Positions 1 through 7,816 of a stretch of DNA of 64,000 bases are shown piece after piece. The number at the start of each line of letters is the position of its first letter. Within the stretch, counting starts at the first letter, position 1. A program made the position numbers and the translations under genes. The notes under the pieces are model-generated. The model had not been told where the DNA came from, searched no databases, and saw only the letters and a list, made by a program, of their open reading frames with translations. The stretch spans positions 1,205,389 through 1,269,388 of the forward strand of contig NZ_CP024770.1 of the NCBI RefSeq assembly GCF_011395035.1, read 5' to 3'. The DNA comes from Pantoea cypripedii. Its GTDB lineage: Bacteria; Pseudomonadota; Gammaproteobacteria; Enterobacterales; Enterobacteriaceae.

Positions 1-551
1 ATACGTCCGCTGATCGGCGAGGTGATGGTGCTCCACGCCAGATTGATGCGGGCGGTTTCCTGTGCGGCACTGGCGGCTTCCACCGCCGCGCGCGTCTGGG
101 CAGCGGTCGCTTCAGCCTGATCATAATCCTGACGGCTGATGTAATGGGTTCCGCTCAGTGAGCGGTAGCGGTTGAGCGTGACCTGAGCGATACGTGCATT
201 GGCTTCGGCCTGCGATACCGCGGCTTTGGCATTATCAAAGCTGGCACGAAACGGGGCGGGATCGATTTGATACAGCGTCTGGCCCGCCACCACATCGCTG
301 CCTTCGGTAAAGGCGCGCTTTAAAATGATGCCCGACACCTGCGGACGGACTTCAGCCACGCGGAAGGCGGACGTTCTCCCCGGTAATTCAGTCGACACCG
401 CTAAAGACTGGGTATGGAGTGTGAGGACCTGGACTTCTGGCGCTTCCTGCGCCTGAGCGTTTTTCCCTGAGGAGTTATCACATCCTGTTAAACTTAAAAT
501 GGTGAAAGCGCATAGCAAAGCCAGAGGCTTAAGTGCCACGTTATTGGGCAT
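1..551 (-). CDS. RND efflux periplasmic adaptor lipoprotein (AcrA/MexA type), 3' end cut by window
   Basis: Membrane fusion protein that links an inner-membrane RND pump to an outer-membrane channel for drug or solvent efflux. The reading frame opens with ATG at 549-551 after a GGGAGA ribosome site. It encodes a signal peptide with lipobox LTGC, so lipidation is expected at Cys24. The frame then shows the usual adaptor order: first lipoyl half (VSGIILKRAFTEGSDVVAGQ), the DPAPF segment, and an alpha-helical hairpin rich in Ala, Gln and Glu, ending in the second lipoyl half where the window stops. About 183 residues are visible of a usual 370-400. The MarA-like regulator lies 36 bases upstream on the same strand, so the two are probably co-transcribed, with the pump gene beyond the edge. 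The family call is firm; the substrate is unknown. Confidence 0.9.
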   Translation of the reverse strand, partial: MPNNVALKPLALLCAFTILSLTGCDNSSGKNAQAQEAPEVQVLTLHTQSLAVSTELPGRTSAFRVAEVRPQVSGIILKRAFTEGSDVVAGQTLYQIDPAPFRASFDNAKAAVSQAEANARIAQVTLNRYRSLSGTHYISRQDYDQAEATAAQTRAAVEAASAAQETARINLAWSTITSPISGR

Positions 552-587
552 TGTTATAGTCTCCCGGAAACCGGCAATGACGTTGAA

Positions 588-938
588 TTAAACCTGGAAA
601 TTAAAATTATGTGTTTTCATGCGGCGATACGTCGCAGGGGGCACATTATATTTCCGGGCGAAAGAGCGGGTGAAAGACTGCTGAGAGTCGTAACCATACT
701 TAACGGAAATTTCGATGACGGCTTCATTGCTATCAATAAGATCATGTGCGGCAAGCTCCAGTTTCTTGTCACGAATATAATTCCCAAGGCTGATATTCAT
801 GATGCGATGGAACATGCGCTGAAGATGCCACTTTGAATAACCAGAACGTTGTGCAACATCCTCAATTTTGAGTGGGCTGCGAATGTTTTCATCTATCCAT
901 GTTAACAACTCACAGATAATGGTTTCATGTCGGTCCAT
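588..938 (-). CDS. MarA/SoxS/RamA-like AraC-family activator
   Basis: Single-domain AraC/XylS activator of 116 residues, the size of MarA, SoxS and RamA. It has two helix-turn-helix units (recognition helix near SGYSKWHLQRMF, second unit near YGYDSQQSFTRSFARKY) and the closing motif PPATYRR. I start at ATG 936-938 (MDRHETI) because this gives the compact family length; a longer in-frame extension upstream has no family match. Members activate efflux and stress genes through marbox sites. Its position directly upstream of an AcrA-type adaptor on the same strand suggests local control of that pump. It lacks the C-terminal GyrI-like domain found in the related regulator at 31883. Confidence 0.88.
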   Translation of the reverse strand: MDRHETIICELLTWIDENIRSPLKIEDVAQRSGYSKWHLQRMFHRIMNISLGNYIRDKKLELAAHDLIDSNEAVIEISVKYGYDSQQSFTRSFARKYNVPPATYRRMKTHNFNFQV

Positions 939-1088
939 TCTTACACCTGTACAATCGAATAATGATGAGAGATGAAGAAAGACGAAATAAAAACAAGCAT
1001 TTATACAGCGGAACACACAAAACTATGCGCAGAAACGGTAAGGACTTCTGGAAGTGGGCTTGCCAATGTCTATTTCGTCTTCGCGGGG

Positions 1089-1343
1089 TTATTTATAAAT
1101 CTCAGCCACGCCATACAATTTGTTGACTCCACCTGCTGAAATAACTTTCATCGCGGTTGCCCCTTTGGCCTGGGCCTTGTCGGACAACATGTTGGTTAAT
1201 CCATCCAGCGAATAAGCACCTTCGGCAGAAACCACACCAAATTTCTGTTTGCCGGAAATATCGCTGGAAATTTCAGCAGCGAGAGCGCTGGTGACGGTAA
1301 ATAAGCTCGCAAGAGCAATGACAGAGACCGTTAAAATCTTCAT
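1089..1343 (-). CDS. Small periplasmic DUF1471 (YdgH/BhsA/McbA-type) stress protein
   Basis: The 84-residue protein begins with a cleavable signal peptide (cleavage likely after SALA). The mature part of about 60 residues matches the DUF1471 fold: KQKFGVVSAEGAYSLDGL, then an Ala/Gly-rich helix LSDKAQAKGATAMKVISA and a final strand GVAEIYK. Enterobacteria carry many paralogues that are exported and respond to envelope, copper, chlorine or biofilm signals. No partner gene is adjacent; the gene stands alone, with a 310-base gap upstream that holds a 15-base palindrome. The family is clear; the exact role is unknown. Confidence 0.85.
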   Translation of the reverse strand: MKILTVSVIALASLFTVTSALAAEISSDISGKQKFGVVSAEGAYSLDGLTNMLSDKAQAKGATAMKVISAGGVNKLYGVAEIYK

Positions 1344-1653
1344 TGGAACCTCGATTCAAATCCGTTAATAAAGGGAAAGCCTGACGACAAGGTAATAGTA
1401 TCATTGCGAGATACATTTAATTAGAGGGGATTACCGATAAGCGTTATGAGTCTTACTCATTAATTTTGACCCGAATCGTTAACAATTCGCAAAGGTACCG
1501 TTTACTATTTGACCGGCATCACACAAATTGCGTGTAATCGGATAAGACATGTGAGTATTTCACATATATCTTAATCCAGGTGAACAGGAAAGGGGTACCA
1601 CCGGGAAAAGTATTGCGGGGAGGCGACAGAACACTTCCCCGGTATGATCGCGA
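1344..1653. other. Intergenic region upstream of the DUF1471 gene
   Basis: No convincing gene. The region holds the promoter of the minus-strand DUF1471 gene and, at 1446-1460, a perfect palindrome that recurs at 6112. A plus-strand open frame starting at 1580 runs into the antisense of the alcohol dehydrogenase gene and is rejected as a shadow. Confidence 0.6.
1446..1460. promoter_or_regulatory. 15-bp palindrome ATGAGT-CTT-ACTCAT, possible operator
   Basis: Perfect inverted repeat with 6-base arms and a 3-base centre, about 100 bases upstream of the DUF1471 start. The same 15 bases occur at 6112-6126 in another intergenic region. The size suits a dimeric repressor or activator; no regulator can be assigned. 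Confidence 0.35.
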
Positions 1654-2709
1654 CTACGCTTTCAGCGAGGCAATATCGATGACGAAACGATATTTCACAT
1701 CGCTTTTCAGCATGCGCTTCCATGCATCATTGATGTCCTGCATGTTGATCATTTCAACATCGGAAGTGATGCCATGCTCACCGCAGAAATCCATCATTTC
1801 CTGGGTTTCAGCAATGCCACCGATCACGGAACCCGCGACAGATTTACGGCCCAGCACCAGCGGCGCGCTGTTCAGCACCGGGTCCAGATCACCGAGATAA
1901 CCGACCAGCACCAGCGTACCGTTCAGCGCCAGGGTCGGGATATACGGCTTCAGGTCATGGACGTAGGGAACGGTGTCGATAATCAGATCGAACTGGTTAT
2001 AGACCGCTTTCATCTGTGCTTCGTCGGTGGAAATGACGATATGTTCGGCGCCGAGGCGACGGGCGTCGTCCGATTTATTCGGCGAGCGACTGAACAAGGT
2101 GACATCCGCGCCGAGCGCTTTAGCCAGCTTCAGCGCCATATGGCCGAGACCGCCAAGACCCACAACCGCAACTTTGCTGCCCTGACCGACATTCCAGTGA
2201 CGCAGCGGAGACCAGGTGGTGATACCGGCACACAACAGCGGGGCGGCGCTTTTTAAGTCGAGGCCATCTGGCACTTTGACCACGAATTTCTCGGTGACGA
2301 CGATTTTGTCAGAGTAGCCGCCATAGGTCGGCATCTGGTCATGGCGATCAACGTCGTTGTAGGTGAGGGTGTTACCCTCTTCGCAATACTGCTCCAGACC
2401 CTGCTCACACGCGCTGCAATGCTGACAGGAATCCACCATGCAACCGACGCCCACATGATCGCCAACGCTGAATTTGGTAACGGCTTTGCCAACGTGAGTG
2501 ACACGGCCAATAATTTCGTGTCCCGGTACCATCGGATACTGTGCACCGCCCCAGTCGTTGTAGGCGTTGTGGATATCGGAGTGGCATACACCGCTGTAAA
2601 GGATCTCGATCACCACATCATTGTCACGCGGATCGCGACGCACGAAATGATGCGGGACTAAATCTTCTTTGGCGGCAAAGGCTGCATAGCCTTTTACATT
2701 TAAGGTCAT
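1654..2709 (-). CDS. Zinc-dependent alcohol dehydrogenase, YahK/cinnamyl-alcohol type
   Basis: Medium-chain dehydrogenase/reductase of 351 residues that would interconvert aldehydes and alcohols with NADP(H). Visible marks are the catalytic zinc ligands in GVCHSD and PGHEIIGRV, the structural-zinc cluster CQHCSACEQGLEQYC, and the Rossmann motif GLGGLGHMALKLAKALGA. The pattern SPLRHW and the C-terminal MIGGIAETQEMMDFC fit the E. coli YahK/YjgB group, which are broad aldehyde reductases. The start at 2707-2709 is chosen because of GGAGACTCAGA directly before it; an upstream extension of 38 codons looks like leader sequence. It sits among several aldehyde and ketone reductase genes, suggesting carbonyl detoxification. 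Confidence 0.9.
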   Translation of the reverse strand: MTLNVKGYAAFAAKEDLVPHHFVRRDPRDNDVVIEILYSGVCHSDIHNAYNDWGGAQYPMVPGHEIIGRVTHVGKAVTKFSVGDHVGVGCMVDSCQHCSACEQGLEQYCEEGNTLTYNDVDRHDQMPTYGGYSDKIVVTEKFVVKVPDGLDLKSAAPLLCAGITTWSPLRHWNVGQGSKVAVVGLGGLGHMALKLAKALGADVTLFSRSPNKSDDARRLGAEHIVISTDEAQMKAVYNQFDLIIDTVPYVHDLKPYIPTLALNGTLVLVGYLGDLDPVLNSAPLVLGRKSVAGSVIGGIAETQEMMDFCGEHGITSDVEMINMQDINDAWKRMLKSDVKYRFVIDIASLKA

Positions 2710-2915
2710 TCTGAGTCTCCTGGGATAAAACCCTGCGGTAAAGAACCATAAGGTAAATAGCAGATTAAGCCAGATAAAATCACCTATATGGGGATGAATA
2801 GCCTTATGAACAGCGCTCATCACTAATGACGCAAAATGCTAATCCGCAATTAATTATTTTCTGCACTGTCTTTTATTATGATTTTCCTCTGGAATTCTGT
2901 ATTCGGATGCTATTT

Positions 2916-4202
2916 ATGAATGCTGACAGAATAAATAAACTATTAAATATCAGAGCTAATGAATGGAAAGTACTGGCCTGGGCGATGTTGTATGTTTTCT
3001 CGCTTTTCCTGGCGTATTATCTGTTACGCCCGGTTCGTGATGAATTGGGGGTGGCAGGAGGCGTTAATAATCTTCCCTGGCTGTTCAGCGGCACCCTGGT
3101 TGCCATGTTAATACTTACGCCAGTATTTTCATTTTTAGTTAAAAGATTTTCCCGCATCACGGTCATTAAATTGAGTTATCATTTTTTTGCCGCGCATCTG
3201 GTGGTGTTTTTTATCCTGCTATTGCCAGCGTTCAGTGAATACCGTATCTGGACGGGCAGAGTTTTCTTTATCTGGGTATCGGTGTTTAACCTGTTTGTCG
3301 TCTCAATTTTCTGGTCGCTGATTGTTGATATTTTCAACCCGGAGCAGGGATTAAGATTATTTGGCATCCTGTCCGCCGGGGCGACTTTGGGGGCGATGGT
3401 CGGGTCGCTGGTGACGCTGATGTTAGTGGAAATCATCGATCAGCGTGGTTTGGTTCTGCTGGCATTTCTGATGCTGGAGCTAAGCCTGCTGTCAGCGCAT
3501 CATGCTGTCAGGCACGCTGAAAGTATTAAAGAAGAAAACGGCGAAATTCAGCGTGCTGAACGTCCGCTGGGTGGTTCTGTGTTTGCGGGCATCACCCACA
3601 CCCTGCGTTCACCTTATCTGTCAGGGATTGCTGTTTTTATGATTCTTTACAGCCTGACGTCAACCTTCCTTTATCTTGAACAAGCCAGAATAGCCGCCAG
3701 TGCTTTCTCAGATCGCGCCGCCCGCACTCAGTTTTTTGCCACCATCGATCTGTGGGTCAATATATTTACCCTTATCGCTCAGCTGCTGTTAACCTCAAGA
3801 ACCCTGAAAAGATTAGGTATCTCGCTTACCCTGGCCATTTTACCGCTGGTGACGCTGGCTGGTTTTTCATTATTACTGGCGTTTCCCTCGCTGATTATTT
3901 TTGTTGTTTTCCAGGTGGTGCGCAGAATCAGCAACTTTTCATTCGCCCGTCCCAGCAGAGAAATTCTCTTTACCCGGGTGAATAAAGAGGAACGCTACAA
4001 GTCGAAAAACTTTATCGATACGGTGGTCTATCGACTGGGTGACCAACTGGGAAGCTGGAGTTATGCCGGGTTATTAAATTTTTCAGGCAGTGCCGGTTTG
4101 CTGGCTTATATCGCTATCCCCCTTTCACTCATCTGGCTGGCCCTCTCGTTGTGGCTGGGCAGCAAATCTCCTTTCATTCCCCTCAAATCAGGAGGTGACT
4201 AA
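2916..4202 (+). CDS. TLC (ATP/ADP translocase-like) / MFS-type membrane carrier
   Basis: Polytopic inner-membrane protein of about 428 residues with roughly 10-12 hydrophobic segments. The N-terminal sequence AYYLLRPVRDELGVAGG, the region WVSVFNLFVVSIFWS and the C-terminal KEERYKSKNFIDTVVYR match the proteobacterial carriers annotated as MFS or NTP/NDP-exchange (TLC) transporters. The transported compound is not known for these free-living relatives. The start is uncertain: in-frame ATGs occur at 2907 and 2916 and neither has a strong ribosome site. The stop codon overlaps the start of the next gene (TAATG), so the two are translationally coupled; a physiological link with that Tat-exported oxidoreductase is likely but undefined. 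Confidence 0.72.
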   Translation: MNADRINKLLNIRANEWKVLAWAMLYVFSLFLAYYLLRPVRDELGVAGGVNNLPWLFSGTLVAMLILTPVFSFLVKRFSRITVIKLSYHFFAAHLVVFFILLLPAFSEYRIWTGRVFFIWVSVFNLFVVSIFWSLIVDIFNPEQGLRLFGILSAGATLGAMVGSLVTLMLVEIIDQRGLVLLAFLMLELSLLSAHHAVRHAESIKEENGEIQRAERPLGGSVFAGITHTLRSPYLSGIAVFMILYSLTSTFLYLEQARIAASAFSDRAARTQFFATIDLWVNIFTLIAQLLLTSRTLKRLGISLTLAILPLVTLAGFSLLLAFPSLIIFVVFQVVRRISNFSFARPSREILFTRVNKEERYKSKNFIDTVVYRLGDQLGSWSYAGLLNFSGSAGLLAYIAIPLSLIWLALSLWLGSKSPFIPLKSGGD

Positions 4203-4930
4203 TGTCTTTTTCCAGACGTCAACTTATCAAATTAGCCGCAATTTCCGGAGCCATGGGATTAGCCGGCGGCACCCTGCAAATCGCCCGGGCTGAAGGCTCC
4301 GGCACGGGACAGGTACTGAAAATGGGTGTCATCGGTGCCGGTTGGCTGGGAGGCACGGTGGCGAAATTGTGGGTCAAAGCCGGGCACCAGGTGATGTTTT
4401 CCACCCGCCACCTTGATGAACTGCGCCGTGAGATCGCCCCGCTGGGTCCGAATGCCCGTGCCGGTACGCCAGCGGAGGCGGCAGCATTCGGTGACATCCT
4501 GCTGTTTGCCGTGCCCTGGGATGCACTGCCGCAACTGGGTCAGCAGCTTGCGCCATTGATGAAAGGGAAGATTGTGATTGATGCCTGCAATCCGTCTGGC
4601 GGGAAAAATAGCGAGGATGGGGTCGCGGAGAGCAGCCAGAAATTATTACCCGGCACGCGCTATGTCCGCGCTTTCAGCGCCGTCGATGCCACGGCAATTG
4701 AGGCGTCTGCCAGCGCCAGTCAGAGCAATAAACTGGGGGTGCCCATCGCCAGTGATGATGCAGCAGCATTAACCATCGTAGCGAAGCTGGTGGAAGATGT
4801 TGGTTCTGTCCCGGTGATCACCGGCAATCTGGCGTCGGCGAGAAGCTTCCAGCGCGGTGGGCCGGGTTTCCGCGCCAACACCAACGCCGCGGCGTTACGT
4901 CACATTCTCGGCTTACCCGCATCCAGCTAA
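4202..4930 (+). CDS. Tat-exported NAD(P)-binding oxidoreductase (F420-dependent NADP reductase-like)
   Basis: The 242-residue protein starts with a twin-arginine signal (SRRQLIKLAA followed by a hydrophobic stretch and an Ala-rich cleavage region ending at about residue 30), so it should be exported folded with its cofactor. The mature part has a Rossmann fingerprint GVIGAGWLGGTVAKLW and the family features VPWDALPQ and IDACNP seen in NADPH-dependent F420 reductase-like proteins. AGGAGGTGA precedes the ATG, and the start overlaps the stop of the carrier gene. A Tat signal on this family is noteworthy, since most members are cytoplasmic. Enterobacteria lack F420, so another acceptor is expected; the substrate is unknown. 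Confidence 0.78.
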   Translation: MSFSRRQLIKLAAISGAMGLAGGTLQIARAEGSGTGQVLKMGVIGAGWLGGTVAKLWVKAGHQVMFSTRHLDELRREIAPLGPNARAGTPAEAAAFGDILLFAVPWDALPQLGQQLAPLMKGKIVIDACNPSGGKNSEDGVAESSQKLLPGTRYVRAFSAVDATAIEASASASQSNKLGVPIASDDAAALTIVAKLVEDVGSVPVITGNLASARSFQRGGPGFRANTNAAALRHILGLPASS

Positions 4931-4978
4931 TCACGGGGTTATCGCGCAGCAGGTTACCTGACGCGCGATAACTCATTA

Positions 4979-5809
4979 TCAGTTCGGTTTTAACTCACCG
5001 TATTTTACCGATGCGGTGACCCCGCCATCGATTAACACATCGCTGCCGCTCATATAAGCGCCGTTTGGGCCAAACATAAATTCGGCCAGCGCGCCGATTT
5101 CGTCCGGTGTACCGCCGCGTCCTGCCGGGGATTTCTCTAACATATTACGGTAGTAATCGCCACGTTCCGGGCTATTCAGCTCGTCGTAAGCCAGCGGGGT
5201 AAAAATGATGCCAGCGCTAATGCAATTAATGCGCGCACCCCGTTTCCCCCATTTCACGGCTTCGGACATCACCCGCAACGCATTGCCGCGTTTCGCGATC
5301 TGATAGGCATACAGGCTGTCATCAATCGCTTTAATCCAGGGAAGTTCCAGTAATTCTTCAGGAGGAAGCGTGGCCAGTTGATCGGCGGTGGCCTGTGAAA
5401 TCGCGTCACAATCGAGGCGATGGCTGGACTGCGATCCCAGCACCACGCACGAACCCCCTGGCGCAATCACGTTGCCAAACTCTTCAAATACCACGGCGCT
5501 GCCGTACAAATCGACATGCAGCAGATCCTGCGCTTTCGCCTGTGATGGCGATAATCCCGCCGTCAATATCACACCTTTGACCTCACCCAACGCCGTTGAT
5601 GCCGCGACTAATTGCTGGATTGACTCTCGCGACCGGACATCGACCTGGGTGGACTCCACCGCAAATCCCGCTCTTTTTAAGATGTCTTCAACAGCTTTGG
5701 CATTATCCAGATGGATATCCGCCAGCAGAATTTTTTTACCCACGCTGACACGGCGCGCGATAGCCTGGGCGATGGAACCACTGCCGATAACGACAATAAC
5801 TTCAGCCAT
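4979..5809 (-). CDS. Short-chain dehydrogenase/reductase
   Basis: Classical-type SDR of 276 residues. The cofactor motif is a variant, GSGSIAQAIA, near residue 8; a catalytic Ser lies in the VVLGSQSS strand, and the Tyr-Lys pair is in YQIAKRG. About 40 extra residues (LPPEELLELPWIKAIDD) lie between the catalytic Ser and Tyr, as in members that accept bulky substrates. The C-terminal region YMSGSDVLIDGGV is typical for the family. It follows an SDR-type remnant by 8 bases on the same strand, so it was or is the second gene of an operon. The substrate cannot be read from the sequence. Confidence 0.85.
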   Translation of the reverse strand: MAEVIVVIGSGSIAQAIARRVSVGKKILLADIHLDNAKAVEDILKRAGFAVESTQVDVRSRESIQQLVAASTALGEVKGVILTAGLSPSQAKAQDLLHVDLYGSAVVFEEFGNVIAPGGSCVVLGSQSSHRLDCDAISQATADQLATLPPEELLELPWIKAIDDSLYAYQIAKRGNALRVMSEAVKWGKRGARINCISAGIIFTPLAYDELNSPERGDYYRNMLEKSPAGRGGTPDEIGALAEFMFGPNGAYMSGSDVLIDGGVTASVKYGELKPN

Positions 5810-5817
5810 AACTTACC

Positions 5818-5925
5818 TCATATTGAATGTGCAATGCTGATGGGGGTTGCTGCATTTTTCAGCGCTTCGCTGATCACATGACGGCCAACGAAACCCGATG
5901 TACCCATGATAAGAACCAGATTCAT
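5818..5925 (-). pseudogene. 35-codon remnant of an atypical SDR / NAD(P)-binding epimerase gene
   Basis: A short frame opens at ATG 5923-5925 and ends at TGA 5818-5820. It encodes the N-terminal beta-alpha-beta unit of an extended or atypical SDR: MNLVLIMGTSGFVGRHV contains the GxxGFxG nucleotide-binding motif. It stops after 35 residues, whereas intact relatives are 200-300 residues long. The intact SDR gene begins 9 bases downstream of the stop. I infer an internal deletion that kept the promoter and start of an older gene and joined it to the present SDR; a functional leader peptide is a less likely alternative. Confidence 0.7.
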
Positions 5926-6103
5926 GAAGGTTCTTCTCTTATTTATTAAGAGTCATGTGATTAACCTGGGTTAAACATTAGCTCTTAAATATGGAGTGGA
6001 GTTAATTAAAGACCAGGCGTCAATTACTAATAAATAATATTGATTATTGTGGGTGAGGTTAATATAGCGGTTTATGAGCAGGATGACTTTACGTGCAATC
6101 AGC

Positions 6104-6151
6104 AAGACTCTATGAGTCTTACTCATGAATGCGAGGGCGACATTCATGAGT
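6104..6151. repeat. Nested inverted repeats, possible terminator or operator
   Basis: Three perfect inverted repeats overlap here: AAGACTC-TAT-GAGTCTT (6104-6120), ATGAGT-CTT-ACTCAT (6112-6126, also found at 1446) and ACTCATGAATG-N9-CATTCATGAGT (6121-6151). They lie 27 bases beyond the stop of the minus-strand efflux gene and upstream of the SDR remnant. The longest could act as a terminator stem for the efflux gene, although no T-run follows it. The middle palindrome may be a protein site. Confidence 0.55.
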
Positions 6152-6177
6152 GGCTGGTTGCGTTAATTGAGAAAACG

Positions 6178-7581
6178 TTATTTTTTCTCTGCCCGTCCCA
6201 TCACGGTTAATACCAAAAGTAATGACAACGCAATCAATACCGCTCCGGCGGTAAATGCGTTTCCGGTCTGATGTATTAGTAAGGGAACCTCAGCCAGATT
6301 CTCTCCACCCGTCTCCGCAGCGGCCACTAACACGCTCAGACCCAATGCCCCACCGATTTGATGAGCAACATTCACGATACCGGACGCCGCACCCGCATCT
6401 TTTGGGGCGACGTTATTAATACCCGACGTTGTCAGCGGTCCCATTGCGCCGCCAATACCGATACCAAGGAAGAGGGTGGGTAGTAACAGGCCGCTGATAA
6501 AGGTCGAGGACGCATCCAGGCGGCTGAGCATTAACATGCCTGTCAGGGCGAAGAGTAAACTCACAATTAATATGCGACGGCTCCCCAGGCGTTGCACCAG
6601 TTTTGGTACATTCAGTGCGACAACAAAATTGGTCATCATGGCGGGTAAGAAAGCCAGTCCGGCTTGGATAGGGGAGTAATGCAAAACGCCCTGCATAAAT
6701 TGCGTGCTGTAGAAAAAAAAGCCCATCGCGGCCCCAATATAAAGCAGGCGTGCGGCATACGCACCCGAACGCTCAGCACTGTTGAACAGGTGCAGTGGCA
6801 TTATCGGCTCATGCATTTTTCGCTCAATCAGGATGAACAAAAGAAGTAATAAGCCGCCAACCAGAAAAGAAAGCTGCGTGACTAAAGAACCCCACCCCAG
6901 GGTGCCGGAACAGACGGTGCCATACACCATGCCCGTCATACCCAGAGACGATAAGATGGCGCCGGGGATATCAGGCTTGCCACTTTGTTTATCGGTTTCA
7001 TCGATATAGCGTGAGGCGGCAATAATCAGGACGATGCCAATCGGGACATTAACCATAAACCCGGCTCTCCACGATACCAGTTCGGCTAAGACTCCCCCGA
7101 TAACCAGCCCCACGCTGGCGGATAACCCACCGGCCGCTGCATAGAGTGAAATGGCGCGGGTGCGGGCCGGACCGGCTGGAAAAGTGATTTGCAGAATGGC
7201 TAAAGTTGATGGCGCAAGTATTGCCGCGCCAACCCCCTGGACTGCGCGAGCGATAACCAGAAATTCAGCATCAGGTGCCAGGCTAATCGCCAGAGAAGCC
7301 AGAGTAAAAATGCTTAGCCCGATATTCAGCATTTTTTTGCGGCCAAAGAGATCGCCAGCTTTTGCGCTGAGCAACAGCAAACCGCCAAAGGTCAGGGCAT
7401 AAGCGCTGGAAACCCAGGACAGACCTGCAAGACTGAATGAAAGCTCCTGATGGATTTTGGGTAGTCCGGTTATTACTACGGAGTTATCTATGACTATCAT
7501 CATATAACTGATGAGGATGAGGCTTAAAATTATCGTGGGGTGCTTTTCATGATGGCGAACAGGCGTTTGCTGAGCGGGCAT
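6178..7581 (-). CDS. MFS drug efflux transporter, DHA2 (EmrB/QacA) 14-TM family
   Basis: A 467-residue inner-membrane proton antiporter of the DHA2 family. The sequence shows motif D1/C-type features: YMMIVIDNSVVITGLP in helix 1, the loop motif KAGDLFGRKKML between helices 2 and 3, and RAVQGVGAAILAPSTLAIL in helix 4. A hydrophobicity pattern of about 14 helices follows. I choose ATG 7579-7581 (MPAQQTP), preceded by a purine-rich stretch; upstream in-frame codons read as untranslated leader. It is transcribed away from the LysR gene at 7817, and the shared gap holds a TTATGAA-N5-TTCATAA palindrome, so control by that regulator is likely. Substrates are unknown. Confidence 0.9.
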   Translation of the reverse strand: MPAQQTPVRHHEKHPTIILSLILISYMMIVIDNSVVITGLPKIHQELSFSLAGLSWVSSAYALTFGGLLLLSAKAGDLFGRKKMLNIGLSIFTLASLAISLAPDAEFLVIARAVQGVGAAILAPSTLAILQITFPAGPARTRAISLYAAAGGLSASVGLVIGGVLAELVSWRAGFMVNVPIGIVLIIAASRYIDETDKQSGKPDIPGAILSSLGMTGMVYGTVCSGTLGWGSLVTQLSFLVGGLLLLLFILIERKMHEPIMPLHLFNSAERSGAYAARLLYIGAAMGFFFYSTQFMQGVLHYSPIQAGLAFLPAMMTNFVVALNVPKLVQRLGSRRILIVSLLFALTGMLMLSRLDASSTFISGLLLPTLFLGIGIGGAMGPLTTSGINNVAPKDAGAASGIVNVAHQIGGALGLSVLVAAAETGGENLAEVPLLIHQTGNAFTAGAVLIALSLLLVLTVMGRAEKK

Positions 7582-7728
7582 TATTAATTCTCGTTTCCGA
7601 ATCTCTTGGGGATTGAGAAAATTATACGGATTTACCCCGCAGAAATTAGTCCGATAATTATGCATTCCCTTATAACCTGGATTCATAAATGGCATTGTGG
7701 CTTTTTATTAATCATTGCCCATGAACGC

Positions 7729-7747
7729 TTATGAATCGCCTTCATAA
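7729..7747. promoter_or_regulatory. LysR-type operator TTATGAA-N5-TTCATAA
   Basis: Perfect inverted repeat with 7-base arms in the divergent gap between the DHA2 efflux gene and the LysR gene, 70 bases before the LysR start. It fits the T-N11-A pattern of LysR-family sites. A related ATGAA-N5-TTCAT site lies at 12726. Confidence 0.6.
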
Positions 7748-7816
7748 CCCCTATGAATCCATTCACCCAATGAAGATGTCATCATAGCTTTATCTACACT
7801 CCAGTGATTTAAAAAC

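Noticed and set aside
588..1016. 142-residue form of the MarA-like gene
   Set aside because: The 26 extra N-terminal residues are hydrophobic leader-like sequence not found in the family; ATG at 938 gives normal size.
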